Below are positions 36,206 to 46,058 of a stretch of DNA of 64,000 bases, in pieces (the stretch's first letter is position 1; each line of letters starts with the position of its first letter). The notes below the pieces were generated by a model that made no database searches, was not told the DNA's origin, and saw only the letters and a program-made list of their open reading frames with translations. The stretch is from an uncultured Pelagibacteraceae bacterium (GTDB taxonomy: Bacteria > Pseudomonadota > Alphaproteobacteria > Pelagibacterales > Pelagibacteraceae): assembly GCA_902604525.1 (NCBI GenBank), contig CACKYY010000005.1:1-64000 (forward strand). The letters run 5' to 3'. The translations under genes were made by a program, and so were the position numbers.

Positions 36206-38286
36206 ATATTTTTTCTATTATCAACCAAACTATCAACAACACTTGGATCAGCTAAAGTAGTTGTATCACCTAATTGTCCATGTTCGTTTGCAGCAATCTT
36301 TCTTAAAATTCTTCTCATTATTTTCCCTGATCTTGTTTTTGGAAGACCTGGAGTAAAGTGTATTAAGTCTGGAGTTGCTAGAGGTCCAATCTGTTTTCTG
36401 ACCCAAAGTTTTAAATCTCTTTCAAGATCTCCCGTTTCTGTTTCTCCTGCATTTAAAGTGACATAACAATATAAACCATTTCCCTTAATATCGTGTGGAT
36501 AACCAACTACAGCTGCTTCAGCTACTTTTGGGTGAGCAACAAATGCACTTTCAATTTCAGCTGTACCTAAATTATGTCCTGATACAATAATTACATCATC
36601 AACTCTTCCTGTAATCCAGTAATATCCATCTTTATCTCTTCTACATCCATCACCGGTAAAATATTTTCCATTAAACTGAGAAAAATATGTGTCGATAAAT
36701 CTTTGATGGTCTCCATAAACAGTTCTCATTTGACCTGGCCATGATTGAGCAATACAAAGTCTTCCTTCACCAGCGCCTTTTATCTCTTTACCGTTTTTAT
36801 CAACGATGACAGGCTTTATTCCATAGAAAGGTTTTGTCGCTGAACCAGGTTTTAATGGAATGGCGCCAGTTTGAGGAGCTATCAGTATTCCCCCAGTCTC
36901 AGTTTGCCACCAAGTATCTACAATTGGGCTCTTAGAGTTTCCAACTGTTTTGTAATACCACATCCAAGCTTCAGGATTAATTGGTTCACCAACTGTCCCA
37001 AGTAATTTTAAAGATTTTCTAGATGTTTTTTTAACCGGTTTATCACCTTCACGCATTAAAGCTCTAATTGCCGTGGGAGCGGTGTAGAAAATATTAACTT
37101 TATATTTATCAACTATCTGCCACCATCTTGAAGTGTCAGGATAATTAGGAATTCCCTCAAACATGATTGTTGTCGCACCATTAGCAAGAGGTCCATAAAT
37201 AATATAACTATGTCCAGTTACCCATCCAATATCAGCAGTACACCAATAAATATCTTTTGGTTTATAGTTAAAAATATATTGATGTGTCATTGATGCGTAA
37301 ACCATATATCCACCAGTAGTATGAAGAACTCCTTTTGGTTTACCAGTTGAACCTGAAGTATACAAAATAAATAAAGGATCCTCAGCATTCATTTCTTCTG
37401 GCTCACAATGACTTGGAACATCTTTAATTAGATCATGATACCAAACATCCCTTTCTTCATTCCAATTGATGTAATTTCCAGTTCGTTTAACAACAATACA
37501 TTTTTTAACATTGGGACAACTTGTTAAAGCCTCATCAGTTGTATATTTTAATGGAATAGTTTTTCCACCTCTAACACCTTCATCAGCAGTGATTATATAT
37601 TCAGACTCGCAATCATTTACTCTGCCTGAAATTGATTCTGCAGAAAAACCACCAAATATAATCGAATGAACTGCTCCAATTCTAACACATGCTAGCATTA
37701 AAATTGCAAGCTCTGGGATCATGGTTAAATAAATTGTAACTCGATCACCTTTTTTAATTCCAAGTTTTTTTAAACCATTTGCTGCTTTGGAAACTTTTTG
37801 GTGTAATTGTTTGTAAGTTATTTTTTGACTATCTTTTGGATCATCGCCAACCCAAATAATTGCAGTTTTATCTTTTTTGTCTTTTAAATGCCTATCGATA
37901 CAGTTTGAAGAAGCATTTAAAGTTCCATCTTGGTACCATTTAATTTTTACTTCTTTAGCACTATATTTAACGTCTTTGATTTTTTTATAAGGTTTTATCC
38001 AAGTAATTCTTTTTCCCTCTTTCCTCCAAAAATCATCATTACTTTTTATAGATTGAGAGTATTTCTGTTGGTACTTACTTTTATTTGCTAAACTTGCCTT
38101 CACCCACTCTGGTTTAGTTTTAATAATTATTTCAGGGGGAGAAGAACCATTTTCTTTTTTAGTCTTTTTTTTGCTTTTCTTTCTTTTTTTAATTTTTTTT
38201 GAAACCTTTTTTACTTTATTTTTTTTCTTAACTTTTTTAGAAGATTTTTTTTTTACTTTAGATTTTTTTTTCTTTTTTTTTGGCAT
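36202..38286 (-). CDS. acs: Acetyl-CoA synthetase with lysine-rich N-terminal extension
   Basis: 694 residues, about 45 longer than typical Acs. The first 44 residues contain 29 lysines; normal Acs homology begins near residue 70 ([19 protein letters not shown]). The adenylation motif [19 protein letters not shown] is near 308-326, WWQTETGGI near 462-470, and the C-terminal [11 protein letters not shown] carries the Lys usually acetylated for control. It makes acetyl-CoA from acetate, CoA and ATP, and fits the nearby ActP symporter. The tail is in frame with no alternative ATG, so it is probably translated. Confidence 0.96.
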   Translation of the reverse strand: MPKKKKKKSKVKKKSSKKVKKKNKVKKVSKKIKKRKKSKKKTKKENGSSPPEIIIKTKPEWVKASLANKSKYQQKYSQSIKSNDDFWRKEGKRITWIKPYKKIKDVKYSAKEVKIKWYQDGTLNASSNCIDRHLKDKKDKTAIIWVGDDPKDSQKITYKQLHQKVSKAANGLKKLGIKKGDRVTIYLTMIPELAILMLACVRIGAVHSIIFGGFSAESISGRVNDCESEYIITADEGVRGGKTIPLKYTTDEALTSCPNVKKCIVVKRTGNYINWNEERDVWYHDLIKDVPSHCEPEEMNAEDPLFILYTSGSTGKPKGVLHTTGGYMVYASMTHQYIFNYKPKDIYWCTADIGWVTGHSYIIYGPLANGATTIMFEGIPNYPDTSRWWQIVDKYKVNIFYTAPTAIRALMREGDKPVKKTSRKSLKLLGTVGEPINPEAWMWYYKTVGNSKSPIVDTWWQTETGGILIAPQTGAIPLKPGSATKPFYGIKPVIVDKNGKEIKGAGEGRLCIAQSWPGQMRTVYGDHQRFIDTYFSQFNGKYFTGDGCRRDKDGYYWITGRVDDVIIVSGHNLGTAEIESAFVAHPKVAEAAVVGYPHDIKGNGLYCYVTLNAGETETGDLERDLKLWVRKQIGPLATPDLIHFTPGLPKTRSGKIMRRILRKIAANEHGQLGDTTTLADPSVVDSLVDNRKNI

Positions 38287-38301
38287 GTGAAATTTTTTAT
38301 A

Positions 38302-38715
38302 TTAAATCTTACTCATGTTATTTATAATTTTCCAGCTTTTATAATCGATTGGCATGACAGATAATCTGCTCTGTTTAATCAACCCTAAATTGCCCAATTT
38401 CTTATGTTTTTTTATGTTTTCCAAAGTAACTGCTCTATCTAATTTCTTTTTAAACTTAACGGTGACAGCTACAAAGCGGCCGCTTTTATCAGTTTTGTCT
38501 ATGTAATGTTCTTTAATGACTTCTACAATACCCACAATTTCTTTACCAATATTTGAGTGATAAAAAAAACAAAGATCACCCTTTTTCATAGACTTTAAAT
38601 TTTTTGCAGCCTGATAATTCCTTACACCATCCCAAGGAGCACCTTTAGAACCTGACTTTATTTGTTGATCAATAGACCACACATCTGGCTCAGATTTCAT
38701 TAACCAATACTGCAT
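38302..38715 (-). CDS. EVE-domain (PUA-like) protein
   Basis: 137 residues. YWLMKSEPDVWSIDQQ, then APWDGVRNYQAAKNLKSMKKGDLCFFYHSN and IVGIVEVIKEHYIDKT, are hallmark EVE-domain segments. EVE domains bind modified bases in nucleic acids. The gene abuts tsaD with a one-base overlap downstream of it; this tsaD neighbourhood is common in alphaproteobacteria. Confidence 0.93.
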   Translation of the reverse strand: MQYWLMKSEPDVWSIDQQIKSGSKGAPWDGVRNYQAAKNLKSMKKGDLCFFYHSNIGKEIVGIVEVIKEHYIDKTDKSGRFVAVTVKFKKKLDRAVTLENIKKHKKLGNLGLIKQSRLSVMPIDYKSWKIINNMSKI

Positions 38716-39788
38716 TATAATTTGACTCCAGCTCCTTTTAAAAAAGCAGCATCTTCATCTAGTGACCATCTAGGTTTTGCAGGGTGATCTAATTCGCTAA
38801 ATTGTTTTAATTTAAATTTTTCTAAACCAACCATAGCTATCATTGCAGCATTATCTCCACAAAGTTCTTTTGGTGGAAAGATGCTTTGGTAATTTTGTTC
38901 TTCACATAAACTGATTAGCATATTTCTAATATTTTCGTTAGCTGCTACTCCTCCAGCAACTACAAAATTTTTTTTAGTTGGGTTACTCTGTTTTTCAAAA
39001 TCTTTAAAAGCAATTTTAGTTTTCTTATATAAAATTTCTTCAATTGTTCTTTGAAATGATGCGGCAAGATCAAATTTTTCTTGATCAGTTTTAATATTTT
39101 TTGTTATTCTTAACACTGCTGTTTTAAGACCAGCAAAAGATAAATTACAACCACCTTTATTAAAAATAGGTTTTGGTAAATTATATTTATTAGGATCACC
39201 TTCTTTTGCCAAAATCTCAATTTGTGGACCACCTGGAAATTCTATTCCTAAAAGTTTTGCAGTTTTATCAAATGCTTCTCCTAAAGCATCATCAATTGTT
39301 GTTCCTAATCTTTTATATTTTCCTAAACCTTGCACATTTAAAAATTGTGAATGACCTCCTGATATTAATAAAAGCAGGTAGGGATAATTTAAATTTGAAT
39401 TTAATTTAGGACTTAAGGCGTGACCTTCTAGATGATTAACAGCTATAAAAGGTTTATCTATAGAAGCGGCAAATGCTTTTCCAAAACTTAAACCAACTGA
39501 TAGACAAACAATTAAGCCAGGTCCTGCAGTGGAAGCTACAGCATCAATTTCATCAATTTTTTTTCCACTATCATCAATAGCTTTTTGAACAATCCAATCA
39601 ATTTTTTCAATATGGGATCGTGCTGCTAATTCTGGAACTACTCCTCCAAATTCCTTATGAACTTCAACTTGGCTTGAAACAATATTTGATAAAACTAAAG
39701 GGTTTCCCAGCTCATTTTCAGTTATTATTGATGCAGCTGTCTCATCACAGCTCGTTTCTATTCCAAGAATTAAGGGTTTTTTGATCAT
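38715..39788 (-). CDS. tsaD: tRNA threonylcarbamoyladenosine synthase subunit TsaD
   Basis: 357 residues. LGIETSCDETAASI at the N terminus, the metal-binding NHLEGHALSP near 117-126, LISGGHSQFL, DDALGEAFDKTAKLLG, and the C-terminal VAGGVAANENIRN with GDNAAMIA are all canonical. TsaD transfers threonylcarbamoyl to A37 of ANN-decoding tRNAs. It is divergent from hemC across a 56-base gap, the typical alphaproteobacterial tsaD/hemC arrangement. Confidence 0.97.
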   Translation of the reverse strand: MIKKPLILGIETSCDETAASIITENELGNPLVLSNIVSSQVEVHKEFGGVVPELAARSHIEKIDWIVQKAIDDSGKKIDEIDAVASTAGPGLIVCLSVGLSFGKAFAASIDKPFIAVNHLEGHALSPKLNSNLNYPYLLLLISGGHSQFLNVQGLGKYKRLGTTIDDALGEAFDKTAKLLGIEFPGGPQIEILAKEGDPNKYNLPKPIFNKGGCNLSFAGLKTAVLRITKNIKTDQEKFDLAASFQRTIEEILYKKTKIAFKDFEKQSNPTKKNFVVAGGVAANENIRNMLISLCEEQNYQSIFPPKELCGDNAAMIAMVGLEKFKLKQFSELDHPAKPRWSLDEDAAFLKGAGVKL

Positions 39789-39844
39789 TCAAATAGTTTT
39801 TAATAATTGTACAATCTCAATACAAGTAAGAAATAAATATATTT

Positions 39845-40762
39845 ATGAATAGAAAAATTATCATTGGATCTAGAGGAAGCAAGTTAGCAATGCTTTATGC
39901 TGAAAAAGCTAAAGATAAAATTGTCAAAACTACTAATTTTAGTAATGAAGATGTATTTATAAAAAAAATTACTACTAAAGGGGATGAGTTTCAGGATGTA
40001 AGATTATCCGAAGTTGGAGGTAAAGGATTATTTTCAAGTAATATTGAAAAAGAGCTTCAAGATAAAAATATTGATGTTGCAGTTCATGCACTCAAAGACA
40101 TGCCAGCCCTTGAAACAAAAGGTCTTAAAACAAACTCATTTTTAGAAAGAAATGATCCAAGAGAAATTCTTATTACAATCAATAAAAAAAAATTAAGTGA
40201 ATTGAAAAAAAATTCTATAATTGGAACTTCATCTTTTAGAAGAGAATATCAAATTAAAAAAATTAGATCAGATCTTGAATGTAAACTTATTAGGGGAAAT
40301 GTTGATACACGGATTAAAAAATTAAAAGACGGAATATACGATGCAATAATTTTGTCTTATGCAGGAATTAAATTTTTAAATTTTGATAACAAAATCTCAG
40401 AAATTTTTTCCCCAGAACAAGTGATTCCAAGTGCTGGACAAGGTATAATCGCTCTTCAATGCAGAGAAGATGATGAGGAAATAATCTCAGTTTTAAAAAA
40501 AATAAATCACAATGAAACATTTATGAGAGCACATGTTGAGAGAAATATTTTAAAAGTTTTGGAGGGAGACTGCGAAACTGCAGTTGGAGCCCACTCCATA
40601 ATAAAAGAGGACAAAATTATCGTTGAAGCAGAACTATTCTCTTTAGATGGCACTAAAAGGTTTTATGAAAAAAAAACTGGCAAAGCAGAAGATTTCAGCC
40701 AAATTGGAAAAGAAATTGGTCAAATTTTAAAAACAAAATCTAACAATTCTTATAAAAGATAA
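39845..40762 (+). CDS. hemC: Porphobilinogen deaminase (hydroxymethylbilane synthase)
   Basis: 305 residues. IIIGSRGSKLAMLYAEKA starts the enzyme, HALKDMPA and GTSSFRREYQIKKIRSDLE are active-site segments, and LEGDCETAVGAHS contains the Cys that carries the dipyrromethane cofactor (near residue 240). It polymerises four porphobilinogens. hemD follows after one base, giving the consecutive hemC-hemD steps feeding hemE. Confidence 0.97.
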   Translation: MNRKIIIGSRGSKLAMLYAEKAKDKIVKTTNFSNEDVFIKKITTKGDEFQDVRLSEVGGKGLFSSNIEKELQDKNIDVAVHALKDMPALETKGLKTNSFLERNDPREILITINKKKLSELKKNSIIGTSSFRREYQIKKIRSDLECKLIRGNVDTRIKKLKDGIYDAIILSYAGIKFLNFDNKISEIFSPEQVIPSAGQGIIALQCREDDEEIISVLKKINHNETFMRAHVERNILKVLEGDCETAVGAHSIIKEDKIIVEAELFSLDGTKRFYEKKTGKAEDFSQIGKEIGQILKTKSNNSYKR

Positions 40763-40763
40763 T

Positions 40764-41462
40764 ATGCATATTTTATTAACAAGACCATTAGAAGATTGTT
40801 CTGAAATGATTGTTAAATTTAAATCATTAGGTCACCAAGTTTCTCATCTTCCTTTATTAAGTGTTGAGGAGGTAATTCATGATAAAATTAATTTTGAGGA
40901 TTTTAATGGAATTATTTTCACTAGTGCTAATGCTGTAAAATTTCTAAACCATGATAAAATTAATAAGACAATCAAATGCTTTTGTGTTGGAGAGACAACT
41001 GAAAAAAAAGCAAGAAGTCTTGGTTTCCAAAATACAATTGCAGCAGAAGGAAATGTTTCAAACTTAAAAGAATTAATTTTGCAAAACTATGATGCATCGA
41101 GTGGTCAGTTACTTTATGTGAGTGGAGAGACAATATCCGTCGATCTAGACCAGCAGTTAATAAATGAAGGCTATAGTATTAAGAGGATTGTGAATTATAA
41201 AGTTGATCACAATATGAATTTTAATGAGGACTTTGTTAAAAAATTAAAACAAAATATACCTGACATGGTTTATGTTTACTCCCAAAATAGTGGATCAAGC
41301 TTTTTAAATTTTATCAAAATTCATCAACTAGAAAGTCTATGGATGGATACGAATTTAATGTGTATAGGTGAAAAAACCTCATCAATACTGAACGAAATTA
41401 AATGGAAAAAGATTTTTCTTTTTAATCCTGGAGAAGAGGAGTTTTTGTTATATAAAATTTAA
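40764..41462 (+). CDS. hemD: Uroporphyrinogen-III synthase
   Basis: 232 residues. LLTRPLEDCSEMIVKFKSLGH, GIIFTSANAVKFL and LLYVSGETISVDLDQQL match the low-similarity HemD family, which cyclises hydroxymethylbilane. Position directly after hemC supports the call. It ends two bases before the mscS-like gene. Confidence 0.9.
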   Translation: MHILLTRPLEDCSEMIVKFKSLGHQVSHLPLLSVEEVIHDKINFEDFNGIIFTSANAVKFLNHDKINKTIKCFCVGETTEKKARSLGFQNTIAAEGNVSNLKELILQNYDASSGQLLYVSGETISVDLDQQLINEGYSIKRIVNYKVDHNMNFNEDFVKKLKQNIPDMVYVYSQNSGSSFLNFIKIHQLESLWMDTNLMCIGEKTSSILNEIKWKKIFLFNPGEEEFLLYKI

Positions 41463-41464
41463 CC

Positions 41465-42550
41465 ATGGATATAATAAATAATTTTTCTGAAATATTTTTA
41501 TCAGTTTGGAATAAGGGGATTCTTGGAGTTGATATTTTTCAAATTTTAATTGGTATTGCTATATTTTTAGTTTTTCTAGTTTTTAGAGGCTTGATCAGTA
41601 AATTAGTTATTAAAAAATTAGAAATTATATCAAAGCGAACTACAAATAAGTTAGATGATACTTTCGTTCGATCTTTAGAAGGCCCTGCAAGATTTTTGCC
41701 AATTGTTTTAGGTTTCTTTATTGCAAGTTATTACATGACTTTTTCTGCCGAGGGTAGGGATGTTGTAGATACTATTAACAGAACCTTAATAACAATTTTA
41801 ATATTTTGGGTCATACATCAAATAATAGAACCAGTATCTTATATATTAAGTGGACTAGATAAACTTCTAACAAGAGAACTTATTGGATGGATAATTAAAT
41901 CATTAAAAGTATTAATTTTTATACTTGGGTTAGCTGCTGTTCTTGAGTTATGGGGAATTAAAATTGGTCCAATAATTGCAGGACTTGGTTTGTTTGGTGT
42001 TGCGGTAGCTTTAGGTGCACAAGATTTATTTAAAAATCTAATTTCAGGAATTTTAGTATTAGTTGAAAAAAGATTTAAAATTGGAGATTGGATTGCTGTT
42101 GAAGGAATTATAGAAGGGATAGTTGAAAAAATTGGTTTTAGATCCACAACAATTAGAAAGTTTGATAAGTCTCTAGCAATTATTCCAAACTTTCAGTTTG
42201 CAGAAAATGCAGTGATAAATGTTAGTGAAACTTCAAATTGGAGAGTGAGGTGGATTATAACTCTTCAATATGACTCTACAATTGTTCAATTAAAAAAAGT
42301 GAGAGACGAAATAGAGGAATATATTAATAAAAGTGAAGACTTTAACCAAGCAACAGGAGTTGCTGTAAGAATAGAAAAATTTTCAGACAGTTCTATTGAT
42401 TTACTTGTGAGATGTTTCACAAATTCTAATAGTTGGAGTAATTCTTTAGAAGTGAAAGAGAGATTAGCAATCGAAATAAAACAGATAGTTGAAAAAAATG
42501 GTGCTTCTTTTGCTTTCCCAAGTCAGTCGATTTATGTTGAAAAAAAATGA
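41465..42550 (+). CDS. MscS-family mechanosensitive channel
   Basis: 361 residues. Several membrane segments fill the first 180 residues; the pore-lining helix IIAGLGLFGVAVALGAQDLFKNLISGILVL (about 170-199) and the following beta domain ILVEKRFKIGDWIAVEGIIEGIVEKIGFRSTTIRKFDKS are diagnostic. It relieves hypo-osmotic stress in family members. It overlaps yggT by four bases and lies in the hemC-hemD-mscS-yggT-folD run. Confidence 0.93.
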   Translation: MDIINNFSEIFLSVWNKGILGVDIFQILIGIAIFLVFLVFRGLISKLVIKKLEIISKRTTNKLDDTFVRSLEGPARFLPIVLGFFIASYYMTFSAEGRDVVDTINRTLITILIFWVIHQIIEPVSYILSGLDKLLTRELIGWIIKSLKVLIFILGLAAVLELWGIKIGPIIAGLGLFGVAVALGAQDLFKNLISGILVLVEKRFKIGDWIAVEGIIEGIVEKIGFRSTTIRKFDKSLAIIPNFQFAENAVINVSETSNWRVRWIITLQYDSTIVQLKKVRDEIEEYINKSEDFNQATGVAVRIEKFSDSSIDLLVRCFTNSNSWSNSLEVKERLAIEIKQIVEKNGASFAFPSQSIYVEKK

Positions 42551-42837
42551 TAGCAATTTTTTATTTAGTTTTACAAATTTTAAAACTTTATTCGTATGTT
42601 GTAATTGCCAATGTAATTGTTAGTTGGTTAATTGCCTTTAACGTTTTAAATACCCAAAACAGATTTGTTTATTCTCTATTAGAATTAACCTATAGACTTA
42701 CAGATCCAATTTTAAATAAAATCAGACGTTTTATACCTAATTTAGGATCTTTAGACATATCCCCTGTAATTCTTCTTCTATTGATTTGGTTTATTGAAAT
42801 GTGTATGAAGCTCTACATTGCGCCAATGATTTTTTAG
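42547..42837 (+). CDS. YggT-family membrane protein
   Basis: 96 residues with two hydrophobic segments. VIANVIVSWLIAFNVLN then LLELTYRLTDPILNKIRRFIPNLGSLDISPVILLLLIW is the YggT pattern (TdPiL-piRr-iP-lG-lDiSPi-l). The function is unknown; family members are linked to osmotic tolerance or division. It is coupled to the mscS gene and nine bases upstream of folD. Confidence 0.92.
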   Translation: MIAIFYLVLQILKLYSYVVIANVIVSWLIAFNVLNTQNRFVYSLLELTYRLTDPILNKIRRFIPNLGSLDISPVILLLLIWFIEMCMKLYIAPMIF

Positions 42838-42846
42838 AAAGATAAA

Positions 42847-43692
42847 ATGATTTTAATAGATGGAAAGAAAGCTGCTGCAGAGTTAAGACAAGAGCTTAAA
42901 CATGAAGTTACAAGTTTAAAAGCTAAATATAATAGAGTGCCAGGTTTAACAGTTATCCTGATAGGAGATTTAACTCCAAGCCAAATTTATGTGAGAAATA
43001 AAGAAAAATCTGCAAATGAGGTAGGTTTAAAATCTGAAGTTATTAAATATCCAGATTCAGTAGAGGAAAAAACAGTATTAGAAAAAATTGGAGAATTAAA
43101 TAAAGACGAAACAGTTTCTGGAATTCTAGTTCAGCTACCGCTCCCAAAACATATTGATAAACAAAAAGTTATTGAAACTATTTTACCGTCAAAAGATGTT
43201 GATGGATTTCATCCAATGAATGTAGGAAATCTTTCTTCTGGATATGAAAGTTCAGTGCCATGTACTCCTTTAGGTTGTTATTTATTAATCAAAAAAGTTG
43301 AGCCTAACTTAAATGGAAAGAAAGCAGTAATAGTCGGAAGATCAAATTTAAATGGAAAGCCAATGACGCAACTTCTTTTAAAAGAAAATTGCACAGTTAC
43401 GGTAACTCATTCAAAAACTAAAGACCTGAAATCAGAATGTTTAGAGGCAGATATAATAGTTGCTGCTGTTGGAATTCCAGAGCTTGTCAAGGGTGACTGG
43501 GTTAAAAAAGATACGATAGTTATTGATGTAGGTATAAATAAAACCGATAAAGGTATTGTTGGAGATGTTGATTTTGATGAAGTTTCTAAAAATGCAAAAG
43601 CATTAACGCCGGTCCCAGGGGGTGTTGGACCTATGACAATCGCTTGTTTATTGAAAAATACTATAGAGTGTTTCAAAAGATCGCAAATTTAG
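42847..43692 (+). CDS. folD: Methylenetetrahydrofolate dehydrogenase / cyclohydrolase
   Basis: 281 residues. PGLTVILIGDLTPSQIYVRNKEKSA, ILVQLPLPKHID (near 98-109), VDGFHPMN, VGRSNLNGKPM and the C-terminal PVPGGVGPMTIACLL are FolD signatures. It interconverts methylene- and formyl-tetrahydrofolate, supplying PurH with formyl groups. Ends before a 37-base gap and two small membrane genes. Confidence 0.97.
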   Translation: MILIDGKKAAAELRQELKHEVTSLKAKYNRVPGLTVILIGDLTPSQIYVRNKEKSANEVGLKSEVIKYPDSVEEKTVLEKIGELNKDETVSGILVQLPLPKHIDKQKVIETILPSKDVDGFHPMNVGNLSSGYESSVPCTPLGCYLLIKKVEPNLNGKKAVIVGRSNLNGKPMTQLLLKENCTVTVTHSKTKDLKSECLEADIIVAAVGIPELVKGDWVKKDTIVIDVGINKTDKGIVGDVDFDEVSKNAKALTPVPGGVGPMTIACLLKNTIECFKRSQI

Positions 43693-43729
43693 GAATTAAA
43701 TCTCACAATTTATTCTGTTACTCTAAGAT

Positions 43730-43933
43730 ATGAAAAAACCAAAGTATCCGTACAGGATTGCAATAATTTTTCTTTTATTAACTTTTCCAACAATTGGAGC
43801 CACTCAACTCGGTTGGTACCTTCACGATCAACAAACAGGTTTTGATTATGGAATGATAGTAGGCACTGTATCAGTAATCTATGCAGCTTATTTATTGTAC
43901 GAAAAAAAATGGAGAGAGGAAGATGAAGATTAG
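43730..43933 (+). CDS. Small two-helix membrane protein
   Basis: 67 residues with two predicted membrane segments (about 8-27 and 38-55) and an acidic tail (KKWREEDED). It shares no motif I recognise. It lies three bases upstream of another small membrane protein, so the two are probably co-transcribed. The stop is TAG. Confidence 0.7.
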   Translation: MKKPKYPYRIAIIFLLLTFPTIGATQLGWYLHDQQTGFDYGMIVGTVSVIYAAYLLYEKKWREEDED

Positions 43934-43936
43934 TTT

Positions 43937-44203
43937 ATGGAAAAAATAATTTTTTTTGGATTAGTAATCCCTATTATGGGTTACGTTTTATATTTAGGTG
44001 GCATGGCAATTATGAATGGATTTAATGCTAAGGAAGCCAATAGAGCTGAAAAAGAAGAAGTTGAAGAAGAAGCCAAGACAACCATATCAGCTGATAACAG
44101 TTCATTGAGTGATGAATTAGCAAAATTAAATAGTTTGCGAGAAAGTGGAGTGCTTACTCAAGAGGAGTTTGAGAAAGCAAAAAATAAATTATTAAATACC
44201 TAA
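43937..44203 (+). CDS. Membrane-anchored SHOCT-domain protein
   Basis: 88 residues. One N-terminal membrane helix (about 4-26), an acidic coiled linker (EANRAEKEEVEEEAKT), and a C-terminal SHOCT-like helix pair (LSDELAKLNSLRESGVLTQEEFEKAKNKLL). SHOCT is a short oligomerisation domain. It is adjacent to the two-helix protein, one base before the dioxygenase gene. The function is unknown. Confidence 0.78.
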   Translation: MEKIIFFGLVIPIMGYVLYLGGMAIMNGFNAKEANRAEKEEVEEEAKTTISADNSSLSDELAKLNSLRESGVLTQEEFEKAKNKLLNT

Positions 44204-44204
44204 G

Positions 44205-44996
44205 ATGTTAAGAATTATTCCCAATAAAAATAATATTGGGGCTGAGATTGACACCGATCTTCAAAAACTTTCGAAAGAAAATTTCAAAATCATTATGAAT
44301 GCTCTAAATAAATATGGGATGATCTTTTTTAGAAGACAAAATCTTTCTTCTAAACATTATGTTGAGTTTGCTAAAAATTTTGGAAAACTCGCAGATTATC
44401 CTAGATTAAAAGGATTAAACAAAAAATATCCTCAGATAACAGTTGTTCAAAGAAAAGAAAGTGATAAAGGGCCAAGTTTTGGGGAGCAGTTTCATACAGA
44501 CTCTATTTATACAAAAAAACCACCAAGATTTACAATGTTGTTATCAAAATTAGTTCCAAGAAAAGGAAAAGCAAATACAGAGTTTTGTTCGCAGTATTAT
44601 GCTTTTAAAGATTTAACTGGATCTATGAAACGAAAGTTATCAAGTTTAAAAGGTGTCTATTCCTCAGAAGGACCTATTTCAATTACGACAAAAGAGAGAG
44701 TAAAAGAGAAGGGCAAGAAAATAAAAGAATTAAAATCCGTTCATAAGATTATAAGAAAAATTAGCAAAGACTATGCAATTTACTCTAGTCCAGGTCATCT
44801 AGTTGGATTTCAGCCAAAAATAAAAAATGCAAGTGATTTAAAAAAAAAATTGTTCAAACACCAAATTAAAAAAAAATTTCAACACTCATTAGAATGGGAA
44901 AAAAATCAATTAGCGATTTGGGATAACAGATCCATGTTGCATCAAGCAACACCTTTTAAAGGTAATAGAATTATGCACAGAATAACAATTCTTTAA
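44205..44996 (+). CDS. TauD/TfdA-family Fe(II)/2-oxoglutarate dioxygenase
   Basis: 263 residues. The iron-binding HTD is visible in GEQFHTDSIYTKKPP (near 96-110), the distal His and Arg in LHQATPFKGNRIMHRITIL at the C terminus, and GMIFFRRQNLSSKHYVEFAKNFG is the N-terminal family segment. Such enzymes hydroxylate small molecules such as taurine or carnitine-like compounds; the substrate is unknown. It follows the SHOCT gene by one base and converges on the sugar dehydrogenase with a four-base overlap. Confidence 0.9.
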   Translation: MLRIIPNKNNIGAEIDTDLQKLSKENFKIIMNALNKYGMIFFRRQNLSSKHYVEFAKNFGKLADYPRLKGLNKKYPQITVVQRKESDKGPSFGEQFHTDSIYTKKPPRFTMLLSKLVPRKGKANTEFCSQYYAFKDLTGSMKRKLSSLKGVYSSEGPISITTKERVKEKGKKIKELKSVHKIIRKISKDYAIYSSPGHLVGFQPKIKNASDLKKKLFKHQIKKKFQHSLEWEKNQLAIWDNRSMLHQATPFKGNRIMHRITIL

Positions 44997-46057
44997 TTTT
45001 TCCTCATTAACCACAAGTTATCACCTCCCAAAAAATAAATTTTACCATTTTCAGGATGTACTTGAATGTCTCTTAGTCTTCCAATCTTATCCTTAAAGAC
45101 TACATTCTCTTTGACATTAGACAGATCAGAAAAATCAATTGCTCTTAATGATTTATCTTTTAAAGAAGTTACTAGAGCAAGACCATTCCATTCTTTAAAT
45201 TCCGAACCTTTGTAAATTGTGATGGCACTGGTTGCAATTGAAGGAACCCAATATTTAATAGCTTTCGTGAAGCCAGGCTTCCATTTTGGTCCAATTTTAC
45301 TACCTGAATAATTTGTTCCACCCCAGCCTAAAATTTTCCATCCATAGTTTTCACCTTTTTTTGCCTCACCAAACCAGTCCCCTCCTTTAGCGCCGTGATT
45401 ACTCATATAAATTTTTCCATCATAAGGAGACAAGGTTAAACCTTGAGGGTTTCTAATACCTATTTGATATATTTCTGGTAACCAATCTGATTTACCTTCA
45501 AACTTAGGATTATCTTTAGGTATACTTCCATCTAAGTGTATTCTTATAATACTGCCTGGATGTTGAGTTGGATCTTGTGCAATCATACCTTGTCCTCTTT
45601 CACCAGCAGATGCAAATAAATAATTATCTTTAATAGCAAGTCTTGATCCAAAATGATAACCAGAGTCTATTGGTGGATTAGCTTGAAAGATATTTTTAAA
45701 ATCTAATTCTTGTTTATTTAATTTCGCTTTTGCAATTGAAGTGCTAGTTTTCCAATTAACTCTATTTTCAGTATAAGAAATCCAAACAGTATTGTTTTGA
45801 TAAATAATATCTAGCAATCCTCCTTGACCATACTCTAAAAAATTCAAATTATGTTTTACTTCTAATATTTCTTTTGTAACAATATTTATAATTTTTATTT
45901 TTCCACTTTTTTCAGTAACTATAATTTCATCTTTACTGATAAAAGATGAGCCCCATGGATCTTTAAGTTTAGCAATTTTTTCAAAGTTTAAATTTGCAGA
46001 AAAACCATTTGACCATAGAAAAGTAAAAAAAATTATAGATAAGAAAAATCTAATCAC
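44993..46057 (-). CDS. Soluble aldose-sugar dehydrogenase (PQQ-dependent YliI/GSDH-like beta-propeller)
   Basis: 354 residues from the GTG at 46057, which lies one base after the SDR stop and gives a clean signal peptide (MIRFFLSIIFFTFLWSNGFSA). The track's start is twelve codons upstream and would spoil the signal. GSDH motifs: WGSSFISKDEIIVTEK, GQGGLLDI, GSRLAIKDNYLFASAGERG, IGIRNPQGLTLSPYDGKIYMSNHGAKGGDW. Family enzymes oxidise aldoses in the periplasm with PQQ. No PQQ synthesis gene is in this window. It is downstream of the SDR gene. Confidence 0.87.
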   Translation of the reverse strand: MIRFFLSIIFFTFLWSNGFSANLNFEKIAKLKDPWGSSFISKDEIIVTEKSGKIKIINIVTKEILEVKHNLNFLEYGQGGLLDIIYQNNTVWISYTENRVNWKTSTSIAKAKLNKQELDFKNIFQANPPIDSGYHFGSRLAIKDNYLFASAGERGQGMIAQDPTQHPGSIIRIHLDGSIPKDNPKFEGKSDWLPEIYQIGIRNPQGLTLSPYDGKIYMSNHGAKGGDWFGEAKKGENYGWKILGWGGTNYSGSKIGPKWKPGFTKAIKYWVPSIATSAITIYKGSEFKEWNGLALVTSLKDKSLRAIDFSDLSNVKENVVFKDKIGRLRDIQVHPENGKIYFLGGDNLWLMRKN

Positions 46058-46058
46058 T

